NCBI RefSeq assembly: GCF_031624495.1
Contig: NZ_JAMQOP010000003.1
Span: 372,001 to 436,000 of the forward strand
Direction of reading: 5' to 3'
Source of the DNA: Halogeometricum sp. S1BR25-6
GTDB taxonomy: Archaea > Halobacteriota > Halobacteria > Halobacteriales > Haloferacaceae
DNA length: 64,000 nucleotides
This document shows, piece by piece, positions 27,083 to 36,493 of the stretch. The position numbers and the translations under genes were made by a program. Numbering within the stretch: position 1 is the first letter of the stretch; each line of letters starts with the position of its first letter. The notes beneath the pieces are model-generated. The model saw only the letters and a program-made list of their open reading frames with translations. It had not been told where the DNA came from and did no database searches.

Positions 27083-29683
27083 ATGGCAGAACGACCGGCT
27101 GAATCTCGAAACAAGACAGGTACTGCGACCGACCGAACGGATGGAGGGAGACTACTCGGGCGACGCGACGCACTGCGACTCGGCGCGGCCACCGCCGCCG
27201 TCGTGGCCGGCGCCGGTGCGGCGTCAACGTCCGCCGCGGCGGGCATCGAACGCGAGGGCGTCACGTTCGACCGCGTGGTGAACGCCGTCGACGATCTCGG
27301 GATGGACTCGAGCGGCGGCGAACGAATCGACGAGAAACTCGGCGCCGCCCTCGGCGACTCGGGGACGCTCGTCGAGTTCCCCGCGGGTGAGTACAAGATA
27401 ACCCAACGGGTCCGTCTGGAGAACCGAACGGGCATCGTCGGCACCGCCGCCGACCGCTCGAAGGTTCGGTTCGTCCCGTCGAGCGGAAAAAGCTTCCAGT
27501 GGGTCAACTTCAACAACGCCGCAGGCGTCGTCCTGAAGGACTTCACCATCGACCGACTGGAGGAGTACGACACGTCGGTCGGGATGGGCGGTAACATCAA
27601 ACGCGACTTCCACCTCAGCAACGTCGAGTACGACGGCTGGACGCCCTCGGGTCCACAGATGTTCGCCGCGAACGTCACCGACCCCGAGGGCGTCGCCGTC
27701 GTCGACGGCCTGTACAGAAAAGGCCCCACGCAGTTCCAGCGCTACCCCAAGAGTTCGCTCGACATCTGGTCGGGTCGGGGCCATCAGGGGACGCTCTACC
27801 TCCGAAACGTCGAGATACACAACGGGTCGGAGTCGGGCATCTACACCGGGAAGGGTGACGGGAACTACATCATCGAGGACGGCTACTTCAAGAACGTCGT
27901 CCACACGGCGATTCGGACCGCCGGGCGCGACTCGGCCATCCGCCGCTGCACCGTCGTGATGGACACCGACGACTGGGACCCCCGGAACGAGAAGGTCGAA
28001 TCGACGTACAACGACGGAGAGAACGTCCAACTCAACCGCGCCATCTGGGCGCAGACGGCCGACCGGCGCTTCTCCGGGCCGGTCATCGAGGACTGCGACG
28101 TCATCATCCGGAACACCGAGCAGGCGCTCGCCGGCATCTACATCAACTCCGATACGGGCGGCGCGGTCATCAAGAACACGCGCGTCCGCGTGGACGACGG
28201 CCGGGCCATCCCCATCTACGCGAAGAACCCCACCGACGAGGCGGGCGAACCGCTGGCGATGGAACTGGAGAACGTGAGCGTCACCGGCGAGTCGTGGGAC
28301 AAAGCCGCGATGTACTTCGAGGGGCGACCGAACTCGGTCATCCGCAACTGCTGTATCTCCTCGCCGAACAACAACGACGGCATCCTCCTCAACGACTGCG
28401 ACGGTTCCGTCGTGGAGAACACGAACGTCAGCGTCGGCGGCCGCTCGACGACGTTCAAGAACGGCAGCGTCACCACCTCGGGCATCACCTCGGGCGAAAG
28501 CTGCCCGCTGCCGTCGCTCCCCGATTCGACGCCGAGCGGGTCCGAAGGGTCCGACGGCGACGGTGCAGAGGGTTCGGACGGAGCCTCGGATTTCGACCTC
28601 CCGTACCGCTTCCGCGTCGAGAGCACCGGCGGTGGCAAGACGGAGTTCACGCTGACGACCAGCGGTCGGATGCTGCCCGCCGCGGACGCGGAGGGCGTCG
28701 TCGAGAACAACACCGTCGCCGACAGCGTCGGCCCCGAGTCGGGCGTCGACAGCTATCTCTACGAAGGCTACGTCACGGACTTTTCCGCGTCTGGTGCCGA
28801 GTACGCGAACTACTACATCGAGACGGCTGACGGCTCGCGCTCAACGCGGGTGACGCCGGACCTGCTCTCGGCGAACACGCTCGTCGTCAAGAGCACCGGC
28901 GGCGGCAAGACGCGGTACGTCGTCGGCGTCGACGGCGAAATCGTCCGCGGCGGCGCCGGCCTCGAAGACACCACCGGGACCCAGACGGCCGCTGGCGTCG
29001 TCGGACCGACCGACGGGATGGACGTGTTCTACTACACCGGCAGTATCACCAACCTTTCGGTAGAAGGCGGCGAGTACGCGACGGTGAAGGTCAACGGCAC
29101 GGAAATCGACGCCGCGAAGTACGAGTACGGTACGGACGAGGAGGCGCCGACGGACCCCGCGACGGACCTCCCGAACACGCTCACCGTGAAGGGCGTCGGA
29201 AGCAGCGCGACGTACGCGGTCACGGTCTCGGAAGAGATAGCCGTCTCCCCCGAGGAGACCGACGACCTCTCCGTCGCCACGAAGAGCGCGGAGGGCGCCG
29301 TCACCGCCCAGGAAGACCGGTACGTCTACGCCGGCGAGATAACCGACTTCCAGTTGGCCGGCGACGCGACGGTGCTGGTCAACGGCACGGAAACCGACCC
29401 CGCCGACCTTGGCGACAACGACGACCTCCCGAACACGCTCGTCATCGACGGGGAGCGCACGGCCGCGCCCGGGACGTACAAGGTCTACGTCACGGGAGCA
29501 ATCGAGGCCGCCCCCGACCTGAGCGTCGCGAGCGGGGAGGACTCGTTCGACTCGCTCGAAGATAAGGTGATGGACGGCGCCATCGTCGGCGTCGTCGGGT
29601 CCGGCAAGGACGGCTACCGCTTCTCCGGCAGCGTCACCCGGATGGAGATAAACGGCGACGCGGTCGTGAACTTCGGTCGATAA
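27083..29683 (+). CDS. Tat-exported beta-helix protein with four C-terminal repeat domains
   Basis: An 866-residue protein from the ATG at 27083; a GTG six bases upstream is also possible. The Tat signal GRRDALRLGAATAAVVAG (arginines 27 and 28) has no lipobox. Residues about 55-490 form a parallel beta-helix paralogous to the 25199 product. After a Ser/Gly/Asp linker there are four related beta-rich repeats starting near residues 505, 594, 695 and 781. Each has an LPNTLVV-type opening strand, a GTYKVYVTGAI or GGGKTRYVV hairpin, a DVFYYTGSITNL-type strand and an ATVKVNGTE end. They are probably a glycan- or surface-binding module. Enzymatic activity is unknown. Confidence 0.85.
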   Translation: MAERPAESRNKTGTATDRTDGGRLLGRRDALRLGAATAAVVAGAGAASTSAAAGIEREGVTFDRVVNAVDDLGMDSSGGERIDEKLGAALGDSGTLVEFPAGEYKITQRVRLENRTGIVGTAADRSKVRFVPSSGKSFQWVNFNNAAGVVLKDFTIDRLEEYDTSVGMGGNIKRDFHLSNVEYDGWTPSGPQMFAANVTDPEGVAVVDGLYRKGPTQFQRYPKSSLDIWSGRGHQGTLYLRNVEIHNGSESGIYTGKGDGNYIIEDGYFKNVVHTAIRTAGRDSAIRRCTVVMDTDDWDPRNEKVESTYNDGENVQLNRAIWAQTADRRFSGPVIEDCDVIIRNTEQALAGIYINSDTGGAVIKNTRVRVDDGRAIPIYAKNPTDEAGEPLAMELENVSVTGESWDKAAMYFEGRPNSVIRNCCISSPNNNDGILLNDCDGSVVENTNVSVGGRSTTFKNGSVTTSGITSGESCPLPSLPDSTPSGSEGSDGDGAEGSDGASDFDLPYRFRVESTGGGKTEFTLTTSGRMLPAADAEGVVENNTVADSVGPESGVDSYLYEGYVTDFSASGAEYANYYIETADGSRSTRVTPDLLSANTLVVKSTGGGKTRYVVGVDGEIVRGGAGLEDTTGTQTAAGVVGPTDGMDVFYYTGSITNLSVEGGEYATVKVNGTEIDAAKYEYGTDEEAPTDPATDLPNTLTVKGVGSSATYAVTVSEEIAVSPEETDDLSVATKSAEGAVTAQEDRYVYAGEITDFQLAGDATVLVNGTETDPADLGDNDDLPNTLVIDGERTAAPGTYKVYVTGAIEAAPDLSVASGEDSFDSLEDKVMDGAIVGVVGSGKDGYRFSGSVTRMEINGDAVVNFGR

Positions 29684-29733
29684 GCGGAGGGGCCGGCGCG
29701 TCGCCGCCCGATGACGCTGTTTTGCGCGGCGAC

Positions 29734-30732
29734 TCAGACGTTCGTCTCCGAGCCGAGCGACCGGAACTCGCGTCGGCCGCGAAGCCGTTCCCCGAGCCGT
29801 TTCAGCCGCCGAGCCGCCTCAGCCGTGCGTTCGCCGCCGAGGGAGACCGCGAGAAGCGGGTACGACGACGTCTGCGTCGGGTCGTATCGGACGCTCCGAA
29901 GCAGGAGGCGGACGGCGTCGTTGTGGTAGCCGTTCTCCAGCGCCGAGTGCGCGAGCGACCGGGACTGCGCCGCGACGAGAGCGTTCTCGTGTCGCTTCCC
30001 GTATCTTCGTGCGAGCGGGCGGTGCTTCTCCAAGAACAGCGGGTACGACACGTCGCGCTTCCGCTCGTAATCGTCGCTGATCTTCCCGTGGGAGTCGACG
30101 CGGCGGACGACGAGCGGTTCTTCGACGGCCTCGAAGGCGCACACCTCCGAGAGGCGGAGGTACCACTCACGGTCCTGCCAACTCGGGAAACGAGTGTCGA
30201 GAGGACCGGCCTCCTCGACGGCCGACCGACGGACCATCACCGAGGAGAACGGACAGAGCGGAGCGCCGCGGAAGAGGTCGCGGGTGACCCACCCGCGCGT
30301 CTCGGGAACGCGGTAGTTCGTCGTCTCGCCGTCGGTCGTGACGTACTCCTGTCCGGCGTAGACGAACCCGACGTCGTCGCCGGCCGACTCGAACGCGTCG
30401 ACCCGCCGTTCGACCGCTTCGGCCCGCCAGTAGTCGTCGTCGTCGAGGAAGGCGACGAACTCCCCGCTGGCGGCCTCGATACCGGTGTTCCGGGCCGCGC
30501 ACGCGCCACGATTGACGTCGTGCCGGAGGACGCGGACGTCGTGGAGGGCACCCGTCTCGGCCGCGTCGACGACGGGCCGGATGGGGTCGGGCGAGCAGTC
30601 GTCGACGACGAGGAGTTCGACCGGAGCGTACGTCTGGTCGGCGACGCTCTCGACCGCGGCGTCGAGGTACTCGGGGCGGCCGTAGGCGGGGAGGACCACG
30701 GAGACCAGCGGCTGGTCCGAACGGGGACTCAT
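29734..30732 (-). CDS. GT2-family glycosyltransferase
   Basis: A 332-residue GT-A enzyme from the ATG at 30732, which places the first strand VSVVLPAYGRPEYL at residue 9; the longer frame to 30831 has a non-conserved Arg-rich tail. Key elements are VDDCSPDP, NRGACAARNTGIEAASGE, the metal-binding FLDDDDYW and the acceptor-side SWQDREWYLRL. A TCTTTGTTC segment (antisense GAACAAAGA) 26-35 bp upstream may be its promoter element. It probably decorates a surface glycan or lipid-linked oligosaccharide. It converges with the beta-helix gene and is divergent from the flippase. Confidence 0.88.
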   Translation of the reverse strand: MSPRSDQPLVSVVLPAYGRPEYLDAAVESVADQTYAPVELLVVDDCSPDPIRPVVDAAETGALHDVRVLRHDVNRGACAARNTGIEAASGEFVAFLDDDDYWRAEAVERRVDAFESAGDDVGFVYAGQEYVTTDGETTNYRVPETRGWVTRDLFRGAPLCPFSSVMVRRSAVEEAGPLDTRFPSWQDREWYLRLSEVCAFEAVEEPLVVRRVDSHGKISDDYERKRDVSYPLFLEKHRPLARRYGKRHENALVAAQSRSLAHSALENGYHNDAVRLLLRSVRYDPTQTSSYPLLAVSLGGERTAEAARRLKRLGERLRGRREFRSLGSETNV

Positions 30733-30867
30733 CGAACCGCAGTTCGACCGGGACGGTCTTTGTTCGACGCTCACTAATCGCTCGAAATCGGGCGACGACC
30801 GCCGACGAACGGGTTTGCGAACGGTAGACAATGGCCAGCATTACCAGCGCCATAACGATAGGCCCGG

Positions 30868-32436
30868 ATGCCTCGCTTCTACAAAGAGAATGCAATCTCG
30901 TATGCGCGCGGAGGGTCGGCGGTGAGCCGACTCCGCGAACTTCTCAGCCGTCTTATCCCGTCCGGCGGAACCACCGAACGCGTGGTCAAGGGCGCCATCT
31001 GGGCGATGGGACAGAACGCCTTCGGTCGGGCCCTGCAGTTGGCGATGCTCGTCGTTCTGGCGCGTCTCATCGGACCGAAACAGATCGGACTGGTCGGTGT
31101 CGCGCTCCTCGCGCTGAGCGGCGTCCAGAAGTTCACTGACGTGGGGCTGAACGCCGCGCTGGTTCAGGACGAAAACGAGAACGTCGACGAGCACCTGAAT
31201 ACAGTGTGGATACTGGAGATGGCGCGCGGTCTGCTCATCTTCTCGGTGCTGTACGCGGCCGCGCCGTTCATCGCCAATATCCTCAGCGACGACCTGATCG
31301 GGGAGACGACGACGCTCATCCGCGTCATCGGGCTCTCGCCGCTGTTGCTCGGGTTCCGCAACCCCGGGATGGTGTACTTCCAGAAGAACCTCGATTTCCA
31401 TAAACAGTTCGTCTACCGGGTCGGCGGCGATATCGCGACGGTGGTCGTCGCCATCGGGTGGGCCTTGGTCGAACCAACGGCGATGTCGCTCGCCGCCGGG
31501 TACGTGGCCGCGGACGTGATCCGACTCGGCGGCTCGTACCTCCTGCACGAGTACCGGCCGAACCTCAGCTTCAGCCGCGAGTCCGCGGGCAAACTCATCA
31601 ACTACGGTAAGTGGATAACCGGCTCCTCCATCCTGTATTTCCTCTACAGCGAGGGCGACGACGCCTTCGTCAGCGCCTTTCTCGGCACCGCGCCGCTGGC
31701 GTTCTACCAGTACGCGTACCGCTTCTCGAACGCGCCGGCGACCGAACTGACGAGCGTCATCTCCAGCGTCATGTTCCCCGCGTTCTCGAAGCTCCAGAAC
31801 GACACCGCGCAACTGCGGGACGCGTTCAAGAAGACGCTCCGGGTGAACGCCTTCATCTCCGCGCCCGTGGCCTTCGGCATCGCCGTCGTCGCTCCCGACT
31901 TCGTGTTGGTGTTCCTCGGCGAGGAGTGGACGGAGATGATCCTCCCGATGCAGATTCTCGCCGGCTACGGCTTCCTGCGCGCGCTCGGTCAGACGTTCGG
32001 TCCCATCTGGAAGGCGACGGGTCGGCCGGACATCTTAGCGAAACTCGGCGGCCTCCGCGTCCTCCTCATCGCTATCACCATCTACCCGGTGACGGTGATG
32101 TGGGGCTACGGCATCGCCGGCACCGCCGCCGTCGTCACCGTCATCTACATCTTCCCGATGATGCCCATCGACATCTACCTCGCCTCGTCGATGCTGGACA
32201 TCAGCCCGTTCGAGACGGTGCGCGAGATGGGCTATCCGGTCGTCGCGAGCACCGTCATGGCCGGCGTCGTCTGGTACGTCGACGCGGCCCTGCAACTCCC
32301 CTCGATAGCCGAACTCGTCATCAACATCGTCGTCGGCGCGTTGGTCTACGTGGCGATGGTCGCCCTCATCGAGCGGTGGTCCCACTGGGGGATCAGCAGC
32401 AACATCCGGGGCATCGTCGCGAGCGCCCGCCGCTGA
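30868..32436 (+). CDS. Wzx-like oligosaccharide flippase (polysaccharide biosynthesis family)
   Basis: A 522-residue protein with about 12-14 hydrophobic segments. The opening AIWAMGQNAFGRALQLAMLV followed by VLARLIGPKQIGLVGVALL is typical of the RfbX/Wzx branch of the MOP exporter superfamily. Characteristic features include FRNPGMVYFQKNLDF and GDDAFVSAFLGTAPLAFYQYAYRF. It should flip lipid-linked glycans across the membrane. The ATG at 30868 is used; a GTG at 30922 (MSRLRELLSR) is an alternative. It lies between divergent GT2 and a sulfatase-like gene, supporting export of a glycan made in this island. Confidence 0.9.
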   Translation: MPRFYKENAISYARGGSAVSRLRELLSRLIPSGGTTERVVKGAIWAMGQNAFGRALQLAMLVVLARLIGPKQIGLVGVALLALSGVQKFTDVGLNAALVQDENENVDEHLNTVWILEMARGLLIFSVLYAAAPFIANILSDDLIGETTTLIRVIGLSPLLLGFRNPGMVYFQKNLDFHKQFVYRVGGDIATVVVAIGWALVEPTAMSLAAGYVAADVIRLGGSYLLHEYRPNLSFSRESAGKLINYGKWITGSSILYFLYSEGDDAFVSAFLGTAPLAFYQYAYRFSNAPATELTSVISSVMFPAFSKLQNDTAQLRDAFKKTLRVNAFISAPVAFGIAVVAPDFVLVFLGEEWTEMILPMQILAGYGFLRALGQTFGPIWKATGRPDILAKLGGLRVLLIAITIYPVTVMWGYGIAGTAAVVTVIYIFPMMPIDIYLASSMLDISPFETVREMGYPVVASTVMAGVVWYVDAALQLPSIAELVINIVVGALVYVAMVALIERWSHWGISSNIRGIVASARR

Positions 32437-32500
32437 GACGCGGCGTTTCGAGAACGGACGACGGCGAGCCTCCGGACCGAAATCGGCGTTAGCCGCTGAC

Positions 32501-32510
32501 GAATTAATAC
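32501..32510 (+). promoter_or_regulatory. TATA-like element GAATTAATAC
   Basis: It lies 25-34 bp before the ATG at 32535, fitting a leaderless transcript, and closely resembles the GATTAATACG box of the terpene synthase gene. Confidence 0.5.
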
Positions 32511-32534
32511 GCTGGAGTCGCACGTACACGTCAA

Positions 32535-33932
32535 ATGTCACGCGACATCGTCTGGGTCACCCTCGAGAGCGTCCGTCAGGACCACACCCCTCTCGGCGGG
32601 TACCACCGCGATACGGCGCCCTTCCTGCGGTCGCTCGCGGACCGCGCCGACGGCGCGGCGTTCTCGAACTGCTTCTCTCACGACGTCTGGACGCGGGCGT
32701 CCACCGCGTCGATTCTCACCGGATTGGCCTCCTCGGCGCACCGGACCTGGTCGCAGGAGGCGCGCCTGTCCCGCGACGTACCCACCATCCCCGAGGCGCT
32801 CCAGCGGGCGGGCTACCGGACGGTCTGCGTCTCGCCGAACCCGCAGGTGAGCGAGGCGACGGGCCTCGCACGCGGGTTCGACCGGTTCCAGTACCTCGGC
32901 AAGTCGACGCTAATCGAGGAGGCGGGCGTCCCGACCGTGCTGCGGTATCTCACGAAGCTGAACGCCCACTCGGCGGGGTACACCACCGACACCGCGAAAC
33001 ACTCCATCGGCTACCTGAGCGACGCCATCGCACGGCGGCGCATCCGCGAGGCGGCCCGCGACGACGAGGATCTGTTTCTCTACGTCCACCTCGGGGACAG
33101 CCACCACCCCTACTATCCGCCGAAGCCGTACCAGGACCTGTACGCCGACGGGTTCGAGATGTCCGTCGAGGAGGCGCTGGCGTTCGCCATGGAGATGTCC
33201 GACGACCTGCACGGCTACATCGCCCGCGGCGCGCCGTTCTCCGAGGACGAGTGGGACGCCCTGCACGCGATGTACGACGCGAGCATCCGCTACGTCGACG
33301 AGACGCTCCGGCGTATCGTCGAGTGCGCCGAGGCGGAGTTGGACGACCCCATCGTCGTCGTCACCTCCGATCACGGCGAACTGTTCGGCGAGAAGGGGAT
33401 GCTCGCGCACATGGTCGTCGCCGACGACGCCGTCTCGCACGTTCCCCTCGTTGTCGCCGGCGTCGACGGTCTGTCGGGGCGCCACGACGGACTCGTCCAG
33501 CACGCCGACGCGATGAAAACAGTGCTCGCCGAGGCGGGCGTGGACGCCGAGGTGCCGGTCGGTATCGACCTGCGGGAGGAGAGCCGCGAGTTCGCCGTCA
33601 CGCAACGGGGCGGCGAGCGCCACGCGCACAAGATGGACATCATCGGAGCGCGCGACGACTCCTTCGACCCCTCGCGCTACCACGCCGGCGACCTGACCAG
33701 CCTCCGAACCGAGCGCTACCGCTACCAGCGCAGCGACGACGGCGAGGAACTGTTCGCGCTTCCCGACGAGGTGACCGACGTCGCCGCCGAACGCCCCGAT
33801 GCGCGGGCGGAACTGGCCGAACAGTACGAGGCGTGGACGAGCGCCTACGGTCGCCCGCGGTCCGAACGGGAAGAGCGCGCCGAGTTCGACGAGTCGATGA
33901 CCGCCCACCTCGAAGACCTCGGGTACCTCTGA
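32535..33932 (+). CDS. Sulfatase-family hydrolase or transferase with Thr nucleophile position
   Basis: A 465-residue protein of the sulfatase branch of the alkaline phosphatase superfamily. The N-terminal strand reads VWVTLESVRQDH, with E11 where most relatives have a metal-binding Asp. The nucleophile position is T53 in VWTRASTASILTG, not the Cys/Ser of C/S-x-P-x-R sulfatases, so it cannot be formylglycine-activated; Thr is used in lipoteichoic acid synthase and phosphoethanolamine transferase relatives. D279/H280 in VTSDHGELFG are retained. It may be a phosphodiesterase or phospho-transferase acting on glycans or lipids. There is no signal peptide. A HAD gene follows 70 bp later. Confidence 0.85.
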   Translation: MSRDIVWVTLESVRQDHTPLGGYHRDTAPFLRSLADRADGAAFSNCFSHDVWTRASTASILTGLASSAHRTWSQEARLSRDVPTIPEALQRAGYRTVCVSPNPQVSEATGLARGFDRFQYLGKSTLIEEAGVPTVLRYLTKLNAHSAGYTTDTAKHSIGYLSDAIARRRIREAARDDEDLFLYVHLGDSHHPYYPPKPYQDLYADGFEMSVEEALAFAMEMSDDLHGYIARGAPFSEDEWDALHAMYDASIRYVDETLRRIVECAEAELDDPIVVVTSDHGELFGEKGMLAHMVVADDAVSHVPLVVAGVDGLSGRHDGLVQHADAMKTVLAEAGVDAEVPVGIDLREESREFAVTQRGGERHAHKMDIIGARDDSFDPSRYHAGDLTSLRTERYRYQRSDDGEELFALPDEVTDVAAERPDARAELAEQYEAWTSAYGRPRSEREERAEFDESMTAHLEDLGYL

Positions 33933-34001
33933 ACCGACGATGGATAGGAACCGACGACAGCGGCGGAAACTGTTTTTCCGGTACGGACCATCGGTGGAAC
34001 G

Positions 34002-34643
34002 ATGACGACGAGCGTCTACTTCGACCTGGACGGCACTCTCGTGAGCTACGCGCTCCCCTTCGCGGCGTGGTTCGACCAGTCCGTCCCGACGGAGACGACG
34101 ACGGAGATGACGGACGCGTTCTCCGACGCCCTCGACGCCGCCCTCGACGCGTACGCTTCCGACCCGTACGAACGCGCCTTCGAGGCCGTCTGCGAAGAGT
34201 ACGACTTGATCGGTCGTCCGGAGGTGCTGGCGGCGGCGTTCGTACGCACCGAGGTGACCTCCGCCCGCGTCGCCCCGGAGGTGCGGAACCTCCTCGACAT
34301 CCTGTCGCGGCGCCACGACATCGGCGTGCTCACGAACGGGAACGAGACGGTGCAGCGGCGCAAGCTACAGGTGCTCGGTCTCGACAAGTGGGTCGACGAA
34401 CTCGTTGTCTCGAGCGAGGTGGGAGCGCGGAAACCGCAGGCGGAGATGTTCGTGACGGCGAGAGAGCGGCTACCCGCCGATACGTTCGTCCTGGTCGGCG
34501 ACGATTACGAAGAGGATATCGTTCCCGCCCGCGAGCACGGGTTCGAGACGGTGTACGTCGGGTCCGAAACCCGGCCGGACGCGACGGTCGCCGCCGAGAA
34601 CACGACGGCGCTGGCGACGCTCTTACTCGCGCTGTTGGACTGA
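34002..34643 (+). CDS. HAD-superfamily hydrolase
   Basis: A 213-residue HAD phosphatase. Motif I is YFDLDGTLV with D8 and D10; motif II lies in VLTNGNE; the lysine of motif III is in GARKPQAEMF; motif IV is GDDYEEDI. A helical cap domain lies between motifs I and II, as in phosphoglycolate phosphatase-like enzymes. It is likely a small-molecule phosphatase, perhaps of sugar phosphates given its location. A TTTTTCC run 25-30 bp upstream could be its TATA element. It converges with the DPM-type GT2 gene across about 100 bp. Confidence 0.88.
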   Translation: MTTSVYFDLDGTLVSYALPFAAWFDQSVPTETTTEMTDAFSDALDAALDAYASDPYERAFEAVCEEYDLIGRPEVLAAAFVRTEVTSARVAPEVRNLLDILSRRHDIGVLTNGNETVQRRKLQVLGLDKWVDELVVSSEVGARKPQAEMFVTARERLPADTFVLVGDDYEEDIVPAREHGFETVYVGSETRPDATVAAENTTALATLLLALLD

Positions 34644-34745
34644 CATCGGAACGTCGAAAGGAGAAACAGCGGGGACAGAACGGGCAAAAGAGTCTCGCCG
34701 AACGAAAGGGGATCGAAACGGTTCGAATCGAACGGTTCAGGTCGG

Positions 34746-35771
34746 TCAGTCGTCGTACTCGGAGACGTCCCTCTCGAAACCCAACTCCAGCGGCGCGTTG
34801 GCCCGCCGGTCGAAGAACATCCCCACCGCGAACGCGAGAGCGCTGAGGAGGAACCCGCCCAGCGACCGGAGAACGGACCCGTCGTCCCGTCGGCGCAGCG
34901 CGCGGGAGACACCTCGGAGGGTCGCCGCGACGCCGAGGAACATTCCAAGCATCCCCGCCACGTACGCGACCACCGCGGGTTGGTAGGACTGCTCGTCCGA
35001 CCGGTGATAGAGGCGGCGGAGGAAGTTCTGGAACAGCAGCCCCGACAGACTCGGGACGAACCGTCGGTAGACGATGCCGCTCTGCTCGTCGCCGTACACC
35101 GCCCGGTGCGGGACGTTCACGACGCGCGCGTCGTTGAGGTTCAGCGTCGTGAGCATGTCGTTGAGGAAGCCGTACTGGTCGTACACCTCCTCTAAGGGGA
35201 TGCGTTCGAGCATCTCGGCGGTGACGGCGGTGTAGCCGTTCTGCGAGTCGATGGTCTTCCAGTAGCCGCTGGAGAGGTTGGTGAGGTGCGTGAGCAGTTT
35301 GTTGCCGAACAACCGCCACGTGCTCATCTCGCCGACGTTCTCCCGACGGCTGATTCGGTCCCCTTTGGCGTAGTCCGCGCGCCCCTCGGCCAACGGGTCG
35401 AGGAAGTGCGGGAGCACCGCGGGGTCCATCTGCGCGTCGCCGTTCATGACGGCGACGATGTCGGCGTCGTCCTCCATCGCGCGGTAGTAGCCGGTCTTGA
35501 TACCCGCGCCGACGCCGCTGTTGCGCCCGTGCCGGATGGGGACGACGCGCGACCCCTCCCGGTAGCCGCCGTCGGCGGCGATGGGATCGCACGACGACTC
35601 GTTCAGGCGCCCCGCGGTCGCCTGAATCTCGTCCCACGTGCCGTCGGTGGACCCGTCGTCGACGGCGTAGATTCGGTCGACGTAGGAGGGAACGCTCTCG
35701 ATGGTCCGCCCCACGAACCCCTCCTCGTTGTAGGCTGGTACGACGACTGCGATCTGTTTTCCTTTGTACAT
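34746..35771 (-). CDS. Dolichyl-phosphate sugar synthase-type GT2 glycosyltransferase
   Basis: A 341-residue protein. The N-terminal GT-A domain has VVVPAYNEEGFVGRTIESV, AVDDGSTDGTWDEI, the loop GRNSGVGAGIKTGYYRAM and the acidic motif VMNGDAQMDP, all typical of dolichyl-phosphate mannose or glucose synthases. Near the C-terminus two hydrophobic segments (VVAYVAGMLGMFLGVAATL and a later GGFLLSALAFAVGMFF) anchor it in the membrane. It probably loads a hexose from a nucleotide sugar onto the haloarchaeal dolichol phosphate carrier. CATAACAAAG occurs 113 bp upstream at 35884-35893. Confidence 0.88.
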   Translation of the reverse strand: MYKGKQIAVVVPAYNEEGFVGRTIESVPSYVDRIYAVDDGSTDGTWDEIQATAGRLNESSCDPIAADGGYREGSRVVPIRHGRNSGVGAGIKTGYYRAMEDDADIVAVMNGDAQMDPAVLPHFLDPLAEGRADYAKGDRISRRENVGEMSTWRLFGNKLLTHLTNLSSGYWKTIDSQNGYTAVTAEMLERIPLEEVYDQYGFLNDMLTTLNLNDARVVNVPHRAVYGDEQSGIVYRRFVPSLSGLLFQNFLRRLYHRSDEQSYQPAVVAYVAGMLGMFLGVAATLRGVSRALRRRDDGSVLRSLGGFLLSALAFAVGMFFDRRANAPLELGFERDVSEYDD

Positions 35772-36195
35772 AGTTCTCGGTGGCCGTCCCCGTGGTGGCG
35801 CTCCGACCGAACTCCGAACGCCGCACGGGTGGAGGGTCGACGCCGCCGCTTCGGCCTTCGGTTACAAATCGGGGCGAGAGAGACTTTGTTATGCCCTAGT
35901 TTTTGTCGATACGATCCCGTTACGTCGTTCGGAACGCCGCCGGAGTGGCGGGAGTCGGCCTCCCCTCGGGCGGTCGTCGGACGAACGTCGACTTCGAACC
36001 CGCTCGTTCTGCCGCCTATTGGTCCTCCACGCAGATTTTCAGAAGCGCAGACGAATCCGCGTGCTGGAATCGGGACCTGTATCTCGAATATCATCCGGCA
36101 ATCGTCTCCGTTACTCCGGCTTTCGCCCCGAGTTATGCGGTTAGTAACCGACAGCGCTCCGCTGGACGTGGTATCCGAACGACGAGGCTCACTCC
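35772..36195. other. Gene-free region with ATAACAA element
   Basis: 424 bp upstream of the DPM-type gene. Open frames here have no family resemblance. The minus-strand CATAACAAAG at 35884-35893 may mark a promoter with a leader of about 85 bases. Confidence 0.35.
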
Positions 36196-36378
36196 TCAGG
36201 AGAGGCGTCGCAGGACGAAGACGACGACACCGAGTGCGAGTAACCCGATTCCCCAGTAGACCGATGGGTAGGGGAGGTATGCCAGCAGAAGCGTCACGAT
36301 GCCGGATGTGATGAGCGACCAACCGACGGTGGTCTGATACGACACGGAGTACGCAACGCGGAGTTCGGTGGTAAACAT
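36196..36378 (-). CDS. Small two-span membrane protein
   Basis: A 60-residue protein from the ATG at 36378. It has two hydrophobic stretches separated by a short polar turn (TVGWSLITSGIVTLLLAYL, then WGIGLLALGVVVFVLRRL), ending RRLS. The open frame to 36717 is a Ser/Arg-rich shadow of the dehydrogenase gene. It is divergent from the aldehyde dehydrogenase when the latter starts at 36494. It looks like one of the many small haloarchaeal membrane proteins without known function. Confidence 0.65.
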   Translation of the reverse strand: MFTTELRVAYSVSYQTTVGWSLITSGIVTLLLAYLPYPSVYWGIGLLALGVVVFVLRRLS

Positions 36379-36493
36379 GACGGCCGAGCGAACGGAGTTC
36401 GGGAGGCCGAATCGGCGGACTGCGGCGGTGTCGCTCCGGCGGCCCCGAGAGTTATCCGCACGCCGCCCGAGACGTTCGGTAGAGGGTTTCACC

